Counted from the stretch's first letter, positions 8,355 through 14,726 are shown. The stretch is DNA of 18,760 nucleotides from JBFHER01 sp041584055 (GCA_041584055.1 JBFHER010000050.1:1-18760), one strand, 5' to 3'. The notes: generated from the letters alone by a model not told the origin. Made by a program: numbers and translations.

Positions 8355-8849
8355 ATGAAAAAGATTACACAAAGAATTATTAGCGTGGTGCTTATTTTTG
8401 CATTGATGAATTTGCAGGGATTTGCCAATGTTGGTGTCTTCTCAGAGATGGATTTCTCAATGAATGACACTGAAATTACTGATTTTGATGAAGCGGCTTT
8501 TTACGGTGAGTTTGAAGGGTTAAATGCACTTGAGAACTATCTCGAAACAACAGATGCAACCTATTCTGAGCTTGAAAAAGCAGAAAGCAATCTGCTTGCG
8601 AATGTTGAATCGGAGTCAATATTGCCTTTCTCCGACGATGTAAACTCTGAGGGCCCTGCCCTGGGCATTCCTTCATTCTTATGGGGATGTGTTCTTGGTT
8701 GGGTTGGTCTTCTGATTGTTTATTTGGTAACTGAAAACACCGATGAAACAAAGAAAGCCCTTTGGGGTTGTATCGTTAGCAGTGTTGTAGGTGTTGTTAT
8801 TTATGTTGTTGCAATTGCTGCCACTGCAAGTACAGGTTATTATTACTAG
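8355..8849 (+). CDS. Small exported protein with acidic stalk and C-terminal two-helix hairpin (copy 2)
   Basis: This is a 164-residue paralogue of the preceding small gene, and the family is not recognised by name. The signal peptide (MKKITQRIISVVLIFALMNL, cleavage probably after QGFA) is followed by an acidic stalk with FDEAAFYGEFEGLNALENYL, which aligns with copy 1. The hairpin core is GIPSFLWGCVLGWVGLLIVY, a charged turn (TENTDETKK) and ALWGCIVSSVVGVVIYVVAI. The LWGC cysteines (112 and 139) are 27 residues apart, exactly as in copy 1. The C terminus is longer and ends in GYYY, so the last helix differs. It has its own promoter and a strong hairpin 21 nt after the stop. The conserved core beside a divergent stalk and tail suggests an older duplication with selection on the hairpin. 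It could be an oligomeric membrane protein, a pore former or a secreted effector; none of these is shown. Confidence 0.85.
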   Translation: MKKITQRIISVVLIFALMNLQGFANVGVFSEMDFSMNDTEITDFDEAAFYGEFEGLNALENYLETTDATYSELEKAESNLLANVESESILPFSDDVNSEGPALGIPSFLWGCVLGWVGLLIVYLVTENTDETKKALWGCIVSSVVGVVIYVVAIAATASTGYYY

Positions 8850-8850
8850 A

Positions 8851-8863
8851 AGGTTTCAAACCT
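8851..8863. repeat. Perfect dyad AGGTTT-C-AAACCT
   Basis: A 13-base perfect palindrome about a central C begins one base after the stop of copy 2. It has no room for an RNA loop, so a DNA-binding site is more plausible than a hairpin. It could equally be chance. Confidence 0.4.
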
Positions 8864-8870
8864 CATAATT

Positions 8871-8902
8871 CAAAAGTCTGCATTCCCGAATGCAGACTTT
8901 TG
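8871..8902 (+). terminator. Strong hairpin between copy 2 and the LolA/YidD-like cluster
   Basis: CAAAAGTCTGCATTC (8871-8885) and GAATGCAGACTTTTG (8888-8902) are perfect reverse complements separated by only CC. The structure has A-rich and T-rich flanks and fits an intrinsic terminator for copy 2, possibly active on both strands. It ends 14 nt before the start codon of the next gene, leaving no room for a normal promoter between them. Confidence 0.8.
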
Positions 8903-8916
8903 TTTATATTAGCACA

Positions 8917-9591
8917 ATGAAAAAACATTTCATCATCTTTTTCTTTCTGACATTTTGGTTGGCAACCGGAGCTGCTCAAAGTGCATATCGCATTAAAAGT
9001 GATTTTCTTTTTAAGGTAAAAAACCCTGACAGCACTTTCAATCTAAGCAAGGGAGTTGTATATTATGATAAAAACATTAAAAAGCTCGTGTTCGATTTGA
9101 GCTTTCCCGAACGAGAAATAAAAGTAACAAAGGATACGCTGGTTTATACCTTTCGGGCAGACACCTTGTATAGCATTGAAAAAAACCTGTTAGCACCGGA
9201 ATTTACCTTATTCAATTACCTCCTTACCGATCAGTTTCAAACCTACGGCATTGATGATAAGTTTTTCTCTGCTGACAAGGTAGAACGGTCACAAGGATTG
9301 GTAATCACACACTGGAAGCCCAAGGGGAAACTGAGTGAGGTCATTGGTGAAATCGTCATCGCACAGAAACAAAAACGCCTTTACTCTGTGCTCATAAAAA
9401 ATCCGGAGATGGAAATTATTAACCGTCAGATTTTTAAGAATTATAAAACAATTAAAGGAACCATAATTCCAACGGAAATCTTAAGTGTTTTTAATGTTGA
9501 TACCACGAGATACCTGCAAATAACAAGTCTTAAAAATCCCGTGATCAATGAAACCATAAACGAAGCAATTTACGACTTTGATTTAAAATGA
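8917..9591 (+). CDS. Exported protein, possible LolA-like fold
   Basis: The 224-residue product has a signal peptide (MKKHFIIFFFLTFWLATGAA, cleavage probably after AAQ). The mature part is rich in predicted strands with an alternating pattern: KGVVYYDKNIKKLVFDLSFP, TKDTLVYTFRADTLYSIEKN and IGEIVIAQKQKRLYSVLIKN. This layout resembles the half-open barrel of LolA/LolB-type lipoprotein carriers, but the match is by pattern only and is moderate. The ATG at 8917 is chosen over the ATG at 8890 because the earlier one lies inside the terminator hairpin and would displace the signal peptide from the N terminus. The stop overlaps the start of the YidD-like gene (ATGA), so the two are coupled. It is the first gene of a five-gene overlapping cluster. 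A role in shuttling lipoproteins or hydrophobic proteins across the periplasm is inference. Confidence 0.75.
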   Translation: MKKHFIIFFFLTFWLATGAAQSAYRIKSDFLFKVKNPDSTFNLSKGVVYYDKNIKKLVFDLSFPEREIKVTKDTLVYTFRADTLYSIEKNLLAPEFTLFNYLLTDQFQTYGIDDKFFSADKVERSQGLVITHWKPKGKLSEVIGEIVIAQKQKRLYSVLIKNPEMEIINRQIFKNYKTIKGTIIPTEILSVFNVDTTRYLQITSLKNPVINETINEAIYDFDLK

Positions 9592-9983
9592 TGAAGAAAG
9601 TTCTGATTCTGATATGTAGTTTACTTGTAAGCATAAGCATGCGTGCTCAGACAATTGACAAGCAGGCCTTAAAAGATTATTTTAAGCCTCCGGCTAAAAC
9701 GTCATATGTCAACTTCTTAAAATCAAACTCCAACGAATTGGAAACCACGTTCACGCTTCTGTTCTTAGGCTATAAAACATTTCTTTCTTCTCAGGACATT
9801 GAATCCTGTGTATTTTATCCAAGCTGTTCTGTTTATGCAGTTCAGTGCATGCAACATCGTTCTGTTTTTGTTGCACCCTTTCAAATTATGGACAGACTGC
9901 AACGTTGCCATCCCTTTGCGACTCCCAAGCAATACAATTATAATATCGAAACAGGAAAGTTTTATGATCCGATTGACAATTAG
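9588..9983 (+). CDS. YidD-like protein with N-terminal signal peptide
   Basis: The 131-residue product carries the YidD signature: SCVFYPSCSVYAV (Cys74, Cys80) followed by MDRLQRCHPF (Cys107), with the C-x-F/Y-x-P-(S/T)-C-S-x-Y and R-C-x-P-F elements in the right order and spacing. YidD (haemolytic/membrane insertion efficiency factor, DUF37) is usually a 70-90 residue cytoplasmic-side peripheral protein that helps YidC insert membrane proteins. This version adds about 55 residues in front, beginning with a signal-peptide-like MMKKVLILICSLLVSISM and RAQ, so the YidD domain may be periplasmic. An additional Cys87 is present. The start overlaps the preceding gene by 4 nt; a second ATG follows at 9591. 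The 3' end overlaps the next gene by 20 nt. A separate canonical yidD would be expected elsewhere in the genome. Confidence 0.85.
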   Translation: MMKKVLILICSLLVSISMRAQTIDKQALKDYFKPPAKTSYVNFLKSNSNELETTFTLLFLGYKTFLSSQDIESCVFYPSCSVYAVQCMQHRSVFVAPFQIMDRLQRCHPFATPKQYNYNIETGKFYDPIDN

Positions 9984-10794
9984 TATTCTTCTCATTTTCA
10001 CCCCGGTTTTTGCAATGGCTCAAGGCAGCTACGACGCAAGCCATTCCAAATCCTTTGGCGATTACCTTTTCAACACCGGTCAATACAAAATTGCCGCCCA
10101 GGAATATGAAAGAGCCTTGTTTCTTAAACCTGGAGACACAGCCACTCATCTAAAGCTTTTTAAAAGCTATTGCTTGCAAAACAGCGGTGAAAAAGCACTG
10201 AACAGTTATTTCACCTTAACCAAAGACACAACACTTACCAATCTTGGTTCAGGCTTCGCAGATGCATATTTACAGCAACTCATCCGAAACGGGCACTATT
10301 CAAAAGCCTTAAGACTTTCAGAAAATGGATGCTGCATCGAGGACAAAGGTCGGAGCTTGCTGGCCGTACATCTGATGAGAGCAGACTGGGATGCTGCACA
10401 TCAGGTTGTTGAGGATTACAAGGATTTTTACAATGACAAACAGTTTGAATCCCTTGTTCATTTATCTTTGAAGGGAAGCGAACTCCGATACAAGAAGAAA
10501 GGATTGAGCGCACTGATGTCAGCCATTGTTCCCGGTTCAGGTAAATTTTACTGTGGTTACTGGCAGGATGGCCTCATATCACTTGTGATGACAGGCATAT
10601 CCGGTTTTATGGCATACCGGTCGTACGACAAGTACGGCATCAACAATGCGTATACCTGGATTTCCGGTGTGATGGCTGCCGGGTATTATGGGGGAAATAT
10701 TTATGGTGGATACAGATCTGCAAAACGTTATAACGAACGAGCTGAACATGCAATCATTGACGAAGCAAAAGCAACTTATAATATGGATTTTTAG
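9964..10794 (+). CDS. TPR protein with C-terminal PGSG membrane region (copy A)
   Basis: This protein has 276 residues. It has a signal peptide (MIRLTISILLIFTPVFAMAQ) and a tetratricopeptide-like helical region from about 28 to 170, including LFNTGQYKIAAQEYERALFLKPGD. It ends with a membrane-type region from about 182: SAIVPGSGKFYCGYWQDGLI, then hydrophobic stretches rich in Gly and Tyr. The PGSG-x-x-Y-x-G-x-W-x-(D/E)-G motif is typical of DUF5683/TM2-like small membrane domains often seen beside TPRs in Bacteroidota. The ATG at 9964 is chosen because it gives a clean signal peptide, while the frame upstream runs inside the yidD-like gene. It overlaps that gene by 20 nt and the next by 47 nt. 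It is a paralogue of the following gene. A scaffold role in the envelope is inferred from the domain mix and the neighbours; no enzymatic residues are evident. Confidence 0.85.
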   Translation: MIRLTISILLIFTPVFAMAQGSYDASHSKSFGDYLFNTGQYKIAAQEYERALFLKPGDTATHLKLFKSYCLQNSGEKALNSYFTLTKDTTLTNLGSGFADAYLQQLIRNGHYSKALRLSENGCCIEDKGRSLLAVHLMRADWDAAHQVVEDYKDFYNDKQFESLVHLSLKGSELRYKKKGLSALMSAIVPGSGKFYCGYWQDGLISLVMTGISGFMAYRSYDKYGINNAYTWISGVMAAGYYGGNIYGGYRSAKRYNERAEHAIIDEAKATYNMDF

Positions 10795-11602
10795 CCTCTT
10801 ATCCGGGCTTGTACAGGCGCAGGACATTGACCTAGTAATACCCTTTGCGCAAAGCCTGCAGGAGAAACAAAATTACTCAGATGCCATTGTTGAATACAAT
10901 CGGGCTGTTTTTCTGGGAGCAGAAGATCAGGGCATGCTTTTTAAAAACATTGCTGATTGTTATTTTAATCTGGGAAGCTTTACCCTTGCTGAAGCTTTTT
11001 ACGACAAGGCATATTTCTCCTCCGACAACGACAGTATCAGGAATGAAATCATTCTGAGTAAAGCGTACTCTCAGTTGCTGCATGCAGATTTCCTCTTCGC
11101 CAAATCTGAGTTATACTCCATCGAAACCGTTTATAACACAGATCAGCACAAGCGATTTCTTTTCCTCACAGCATTTTCGGAATTTGGATCAGAAAACTTC
11201 GATATCAGCCGAAAACTGTTTGGTTCCCTTGCTTTAATGAAGGATAGCACGACATTAGAACAGGTGGAGATGCAGTTTGATAAATTTCTAAAATACGCCC
11301 ACTCAAGGCGCCCCGGGAAAGTGGAGATAATGAGTTATATTCTTCCTGGTTCGGGACAATGCTACGTAGGTGAATGGAAAGAAGGCATTAACTCATTTGT
11401 ACTCATAGGAGGCTTGTTATACGGCCTTTATCGTTTTGGTTCACTCTATGCTCCCATCGATGGATTGCTGCTTTTCGGGCCTTGGGTTCAACGTTATTAC
11501 CAGGGCGGGGCAGAGAAAGCTAACAAACTGGCACAGCGCAGCATTCAGACAAAGAAAAACGAAGCATTCAATCAATTGATCGAACTTTGTTTGGATGATT
11601 AA
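10748..11602 (+). CDS. TPR protein with C-terminal PGSG membrane region (copy B)
   Basis: This 284-residue protein has the same architecture as its upstream neighbour. A signal peptide (LIIWIFSLLSGLVQAQ) precedes TPR-like helices from about 30 to 180, including NYSDAIVEYNRAVFLGAEDQ and FNLGSFTLAEAFYDKAY. A PGSG membrane tail follows, with ILPGSGQCYVGEWKEGINSF at about 198-217 and then a Gly/Leu/Tyr-rich segment ending in QRYYQGGAEKANKLAQR. The ATG at 10748 lies inside the 3' end of the previous gene (47 nt overlap) and gives a complete signal peptide, which is why it is preferred over the earlier in-frame ATGs. The pair looks like an ancient tandem duplication, because only the TPR pattern and the PGSG block remain clearly alike. 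The two could form a heteromeric envelope assembly, which is inference. Confidence 0.83.
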   Translation: MQSLTKQKQLIIWIFSLLSGLVQAQDIDLVIPFAQSLQEKQNYSDAIVEYNRAVFLGAEDQGMLFKNIADCYFNLGSFTLAEAFYDKAYFSSDNDSIRNEIILSKAYSQLLHADFLFAKSELYSIETVYNTDQHKRFLFLTAFSEFGSENFDISRKLFGSLALMKDSTTLEQVEMQFDKFLKYAHSRRPGKVEIMSYILPGSGQCYVGEWKEGINSFVLIGGLLYGLYRFGSLYAPIDGLLLFGPWVQRYYQGGAEKANKLAQRSIQTKKNEAFNQLIELCLDD

Positions 11603-12521
11603 TTTAAAAAACAAACCAGCAACAGGAAAACCGATTGTTTTCTTCTCAATACGAAAGGGTATAAGCGTGTTTGCCTTCATCATTCTTTCGTCGTTGCAAT
11701 GTTATTCTAAAAATAAAGCCCAAACAGAATACGACCGTTATTTACATTATGTTGATTCTGTGACAGAAGCAATGTATAACTTCAAATTCACTTCCGTGCC
11801 AAACAAAGCAGATAGTGTTGACGCTGCAACACGGATGGTTGGTCTTTATAGCTATTATTACGAGTACTTATCGGCTAAATCAGCTGACATAAAGCCAAAA
11901 TTTGATGCCTTATTGGAAACACCCACAAATTACAATGAATTTGACAGCGAGAATGTAAAACTAGCCCAGCTTTCGGAGCAGTTGGTGCAAATGCGTTATG
12001 CCCGTGCCAGAGGAAACTATCTGAGTTCGGCATTTCTTTTTTCTGAAGCGGGCAAATACTTCAATACAAACAAAATGGATACGACCGTCTCCCTTTCGCT
12101 TTTATATTGGGGCTTGTACTCTTACTATCTCTCCGCGATAAAAGAGGAAAGCATATTCTTCAGAGGGCTACTTTCCGGCTGGCATTCTGCAGATAAAGAT
12201 GATGGATTAAAAATCTTGAGTCAGTTGGTTGATCATGAATCCAGGTTTATCTCAACAGAAGCAAAATATTTTTTAATGCGAGGTCTTTGGGAGTTGGATG
12301 AACAGCCTAAAAAAGCACTCCTTTTGGCAGAGTCCTTGTGTAAAGAATACCCTTTAAATCTTTTGTATCACTGGTTTCGGATCAGGATCATTGCAGAGGT
12401 ATCAGGAGAAGATGCGGCTCGACAAGCATTTAAAAGCGCCATTGAAAATGCCAAAAGATCACACTTGTCAGCACCCGTACTTGATTTGTTTCAGGAAAGA
12501 TGTGATGAGATCTGGGATTAG
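11595..12521 (+). CDS. Exported TPR-like helical protein, unknown function
   Basis: The family is not recognised by name. The product has 308 residues, with a basic N terminus of about 20 residues, then a hydrophobic segment (GISVFAFIILSSLQCYSKN) that could be a signal peptide or, less likely, a lipoprotein signal at Cys36 (the -1 residue Gln is unusual for a lipobox). The rest is almost all helical, with aromatic-rich stretches (YSYYYEYLSAK; LYWGLYSYYLSAIKEE) and TPR-like pairs near 225-265 (STEAKYFLMRGLWELDEQPK, ALLLAESLCKEYPLNLLYHW). It resembles, loosely, the TPR arrays of outer-membrane associated scaffold proteins. The start overlaps the previous gene by 8 nt, so it belongs to the same cluster, and a strong terminator follows. 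It is the last gene of the five. Confidence 0.75.
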   Translation: MINLKNKPATGKPIVFFSIRKGISVFAFIILSSLQCYSKNKAQTEYDRYLHYVDSVTEAMYNFKFTSVPNKADSVDAATRMVGLYSYYYEYLSAKSADIKPKFDALLETPTNYNEFDSENVKLAQLSEQLVQMRYARARGNYLSSAFLFSEAGKYFNTNKMDTTVSLSLLYWGLYSYYLSAIKEESIFFRGLLSGWHSADKDDGLKILSQLVDHESRFISTEAKYFLMRGLWELDEQPKKALLLAESLCKEYPLNLLYHWFRIRIIAEVSGEDAARQAFKSAIENAKRSHLSAPVLDLFQERCDEIWD

Positions 12522-12529
12522 AAAAAAAA

Positions 12530-12549
12530 GAGCCGCTCGAAAGCGGCTC
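12530..12549. terminator. Bidirectional intrinsic terminator
   Basis: GAGCCGCT (12530-12537) and AGCGGCTC (12542-12549) form a perfect GC-rich stem with a CGAA loop. An A-run precedes it and T-rich sequence follows, so it can stop transcription of the plus-strand cluster and of the minus-strand carboxylase pair, whose last stop codon is at 12555. Confidence 0.9.
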
Positions 12550-12554
12550 CTGTT

Positions 12555-12875
12555 TTATTGAATTTCAACAAGGACAAATTCCTTGGGAAACCTTGATCCT
12601 ACTTCAACATTGTACTGCACAATCTCACCATCGTAAGGCATTACAATTTTTGATTCCATCTTCATGGCCTCAAATGTTAGAAGCACCTCTCCCTCTTTAA
12701 CACTGTCGCCGGCCTTGAAAGGCAATGACTTGATGGTTCCGGGAATGTGAGACAGGATCTTGTTCGGATCCGGGTACTCCCAAAACTTACGCTCATCATA
12801 TTTTTTATTTGTCAGCGTTTTATAGATCGTGTCACCAATTCTAAATTCTGAGTATTTATCTTCTATATCAGCCAT
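12555..12875 (-). CDS. Biotin carboxyl carrier protein of an acyl-CoA carboxylase
   Basis: This small 106-residue biotinyl carrier has the invariant EAMKM motif (residues 69-73), with Lys72 as the biotin attachment site. The surrounding strands (IPGTIKSLPFKAGDSVKEGE before it; IVMPYDGEIVQYNVEVG after it) give the usual lipoyl/biotinyl flattened barrel. The first 40 residues have no clear counterpart in standard domains. The protein would carry CO2 on biotin to the carboxyltransferase encoded immediately upstream on the same strand (11 nt gap), so the two form an operon. It lacks a Pro/Ala-rich linker. The gene ends just before a bidirectional terminator. No biotin carboxylase gene is present in the window, so that subunit must come from elsewhere, or the complex acts as a decarboxylase. 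Confidence 0.9.
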   Translation of the reverse strand: MADIEDKYSEFRIGDTIYKTLTNKKYDERKFWEYPDPNKILSHIPGTIKSLPFKAGDSVKEGEVLLTFEAMKMESKIVMPYDGEIVQYNVEVGSRFPKEFVLVEIQ

Positions 12876-12886
12876 AGCTATTTAGT

Positions 12887-14431
12887 TTAGAATGGAGGAA
12901 TACCATGTTTCTTTTTAGGTCTCTTATCAACTTTATCCTTACTTACTTCAAGCGCATGCAAAAGCAGGCTTCTTGTTTCAGAAGGCTCAATTACAGAGTC
13001 GATGTAACCCTTGGCAGCAGCAACATACGGATTTGCAAACTTTTCTTTGTACTCTGCTACCTTTTCCTGACGCATTGCTTCCTGATCCTCTGCTTCCATT
13101 ATCTCCTTCCTAAAAATAATATTTGCAGCTCCTTCAGGCCCCATCACGGCAATCTCCGCAGTTGGCCATGAGAACATAAAGTCTGCCCCCAGGTGACGGG
13201 AATTCATTGCAATGTAACCTCCGCCATAAGCCTTACGAATTATCACGGTAATCTTTGGAACAGTAGCCTCGGAATATGCATACAACATTTTCGCACCATG
13301 CCTGATTACACCCGCGTGTTCCTGATCTACACCCGGCAGATATCCTGGCATATCTTCCAGGGTAATGATTGGTATGTTAAAGGAATCACAGTAACGAATA
13401 AAACGTGCTGCCTTATCAGAGCTGTCACAGTCCAGAACGCCCGCAAGTATCAATGGCTGATTTGCAACAAATCCTACAGTTTCACCATTCATCCGACCGA
13501 AACCAATTACGATATTGGCTGCCCACATCTCCTGAATTTCAAGGAAATCAGAATCATCCACAATGGCGCGAATCAAGTCCCGCACATCATAGGGCAACTT
13601 AGGATCACCAGGTACGATGCTTTCAATCTTGTTTGTAGAAATCGGCTCTTTCGGTGGAAATGCCTTCGCTTTTGTAGAGTTATTCCAGGGAATAAAAGTG
13701 ATTAACTTTTTAATCTGTTCGAAACACTCTGCTTCACTTTCGGCAAAGAAATGTGCATTTCCGGTGATTTCTGAGTGAACCCTTGCACCACCCAAATCTT
13801 CCATAGAGATTTTTTCTCCCAGCACCGTCTCAATCACACTTGGACCGGTAATAAACATTTTGGAGATTTTATCCACTACAAAAACGAAATCAGTTAATGC
13901 AGGTGAGTAAACTGCACCTCCGGCACAAGGGCCGAGGATGACTGAGATTTGAGGAATCACCCCAGAAGCCATTGTGTTCCGGTAGAATATTTCACCATAG
14001 CCGGCCAATGAATTTACACCCTCCTGTATCCGGGCGCCTCCTGAATCATTGATTCCAATCAGGGGAACACGCATTTTCAATGCATGATCCATAATTTTAG
14101 TGATCTTTCGTGCATGCATAAGTCCCAAAGAACCACCAGCCACTGTAAAGTCTTGCGCATAAATGCAAATTGGTGCACCATAGATGGTACCTGTCCCAAT
14201 GATTACACCGTCACCATGGAGCACTTTTTTGTCCATGTTGAAATCTCTGGCTTGATGTTCTACAAAAAGATCATACTCCACGAAAGAGTCTTTGTCAAGA
14301 GTTGAAAGCACACGCTCTCTAGCGGTGAGTTTTCCCATGGCAACCTGTTTTTCGATGGCAGCGTCTCCACCACCTTTCTGAACAAGCGCCCTGCGTTTTC
14401 TTAAATCTTGAATGCTGCGTTTTAACGACAT
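12887..14431 (-). CDS. Acyl-CoA carboxylase beta (carboxyltransferase) subunit, PccB/MmdA family
   Basis: The protein has 514 residues, the usual length for PccB/MmdA-type carboxyltransferases, with two crotonase-like halves. The N half has the acyl-CoA site with GGARIQEGVNSLAGYGEIFY and the oxyanion-hole GPCAGGAVYSPA. The C half has the biotin-side site with KAYGGGYIAMNSRHLGADF and AEIAVMGPEGAANI. The reaction transfers CO2 between carboxybiotin and acyl-CoA, in the cytoplasm, as in propionyl-CoA carboxylase or methylmalonyl-CoA decarboxylase. In actinobacterial PccB an Asp in the GGAYDVM segment is, from memory, linked to propionyl-CoA preference; here the same place carries Ile (GGGYIAM). 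Substrate is therefore left open, and no symbol is given. It heads a two-gene operon with the biotin carrier and is divergent from gyrB. Confidence 0.93.
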   Translation of the reverse strand: MSLKRSIQDLRKRRALVQKGGGDAAIEKQVAMGKLTARERVLSTLDKDSFVEYDLFVEHQARDFNMDKKVLHGDGVIIGTGTIYGAPICIYAQDFTVAGGSLGLMHARKITKIMDHALKMRVPLIGINDSGGARIQEGVNSLAGYGEIFYRNTMASGVIPQISVILGPCAGGAVYSPALTDFVFVVDKISKMFITGPSVIETVLGEKISMEDLGGARVHSEITGNAHFFAESEAECFEQIKKLITFIPWNNSTKAKAFPPKEPISTNKIESIVPGDPKLPYDVRDLIRAIVDDSDFLEIQEMWAANIVIGFGRMNGETVGFVANQPLILAGVLDCDSSDKAARFIRYCDSFNIPIITLEDMPGYLPGVDQEHAGVIRHGAKMLYAYSEATVPKITVIIRKAYGGGYIAMNSRHLGADFMFSWPTAEIAVMGPEGAANIIFRKEIMEAEDQEAMRQEKVAEYKEKFANPYVAAAKGYIDSVIEPSETRSLLLHALEVSKDKVDKRPKKKHGIPPF

Positions 14432-14452
14432 ATCTTCAATTTTAGTTTAACA

Positions 14453-14487
14453 TGTGAAGTGTTTTATTTTTGATATTATACTTCACA
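14453..14487. repeat. Inverted repeat TGTGAAGT - 19 nt - ACTTCACA
   Basis: Two perfect 8-base arms (14453-14460 and 14480-14487) lie between the carboxylase promoter element and its start codon, in the expected 5' leader. They could form a leader hairpin or serve as a dyad operator. Confidence 0.5.
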
Positions 14488-14493
14488 ACAGGG

Positions 14494-14501
14494 CAAAAGT
14501 A
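14494..14501 (-). promoter_or_regulatory. Putative -7 element of the carboxylase operon
   Basis: On the minus strand TACTTTTG matches TAnnTTTG exactly, 62 nt upstream of the ATG at 14431. No TTG is seen at the right distance upstream, so only the -7 half is supported. Confidence 0.45.
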
Positions 14502-14615
14502 AAGATTTTTTCACTGATCTATGTTTGCCCTTTGTTAAATCTTTATCTCCCTCGAACAATCGCTCTGGCAAAATCTAACAAAACCCCTCTTTCTCAGCGC
14601 CTTTCAGATAATGCC

Positions 14616-14658
14616 GAGGTGAATAAAATGTGAATAATTAAATACATTTATTAACCTC
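14616..14658. repeat. Imperfect inverted repeat just upstream of the gyrB promoter
   Basis: GAGGTGAATAAAATGT (14616-14631) and ACATTTATTAACCTC (14644-14658) pair along 14 positions with one mismatch and one bulged A, around a 12-nt AT-rich spacer. The right arm ends 3 bases before the candidate -33 TTG of gyrB (14662), an attractive place for a regulator or a hairpin. Confidence 0.6.
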
Positions 14659-14661
14659 TTA

Positions 14662-14696
14662 TTGGGTGCCTGATACGTGATATTTAACTATATTTG
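14662..14696 (+). promoter_or_regulatory. Putative gyrB promoter
   Basis: TATATTTG (14689-14696) matches TAnnTTTG exactly. The best -33 candidate is TTG at 14662-14664, with a spacer of 24 nt, slightly long for the consensus. The implied transcript start is about 50 nt before the ATG. Confidence 0.55.
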
Positions 14697-14712
14697 TCAG
14701 AATTGGGAAACA

Positions 14713-14726
14713 GGGGCGTATGCCCC
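14713..14726 (+). promoter_or_regulatory. GC-rich hairpin in the gyrB leader
   Basis: GGGGC (14713-14717) and GCCCC (14722-14726) form a compact 5-bp stem with a GTAT loop, 23 nt before the gyrB ATG, inside the predicted 5' leader. It may affect translation or stability, but no regulator family is recognised. Confidence 0.4.

Noticed and set aside
8905..8912. TATATTAG as a -7 promoter element for the LolA-like gene
   Set aside because: It has one mismatch to TAnnTTTG, no TTG at the right distance, and would leave almost no leader before the ATG at 8917.
8890..8916. Earlier ATG for the LolA-like gene
   Set aside because: It lies inside the perfect terminator hairpin and would push the signal peptide away from the N terminus.
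13193..13705. 170-codon open frame on the plus strand
   Set aside because: It lies wholly antisense to the strongly conserved carboxyltransferase gene and has no recognisable domain.
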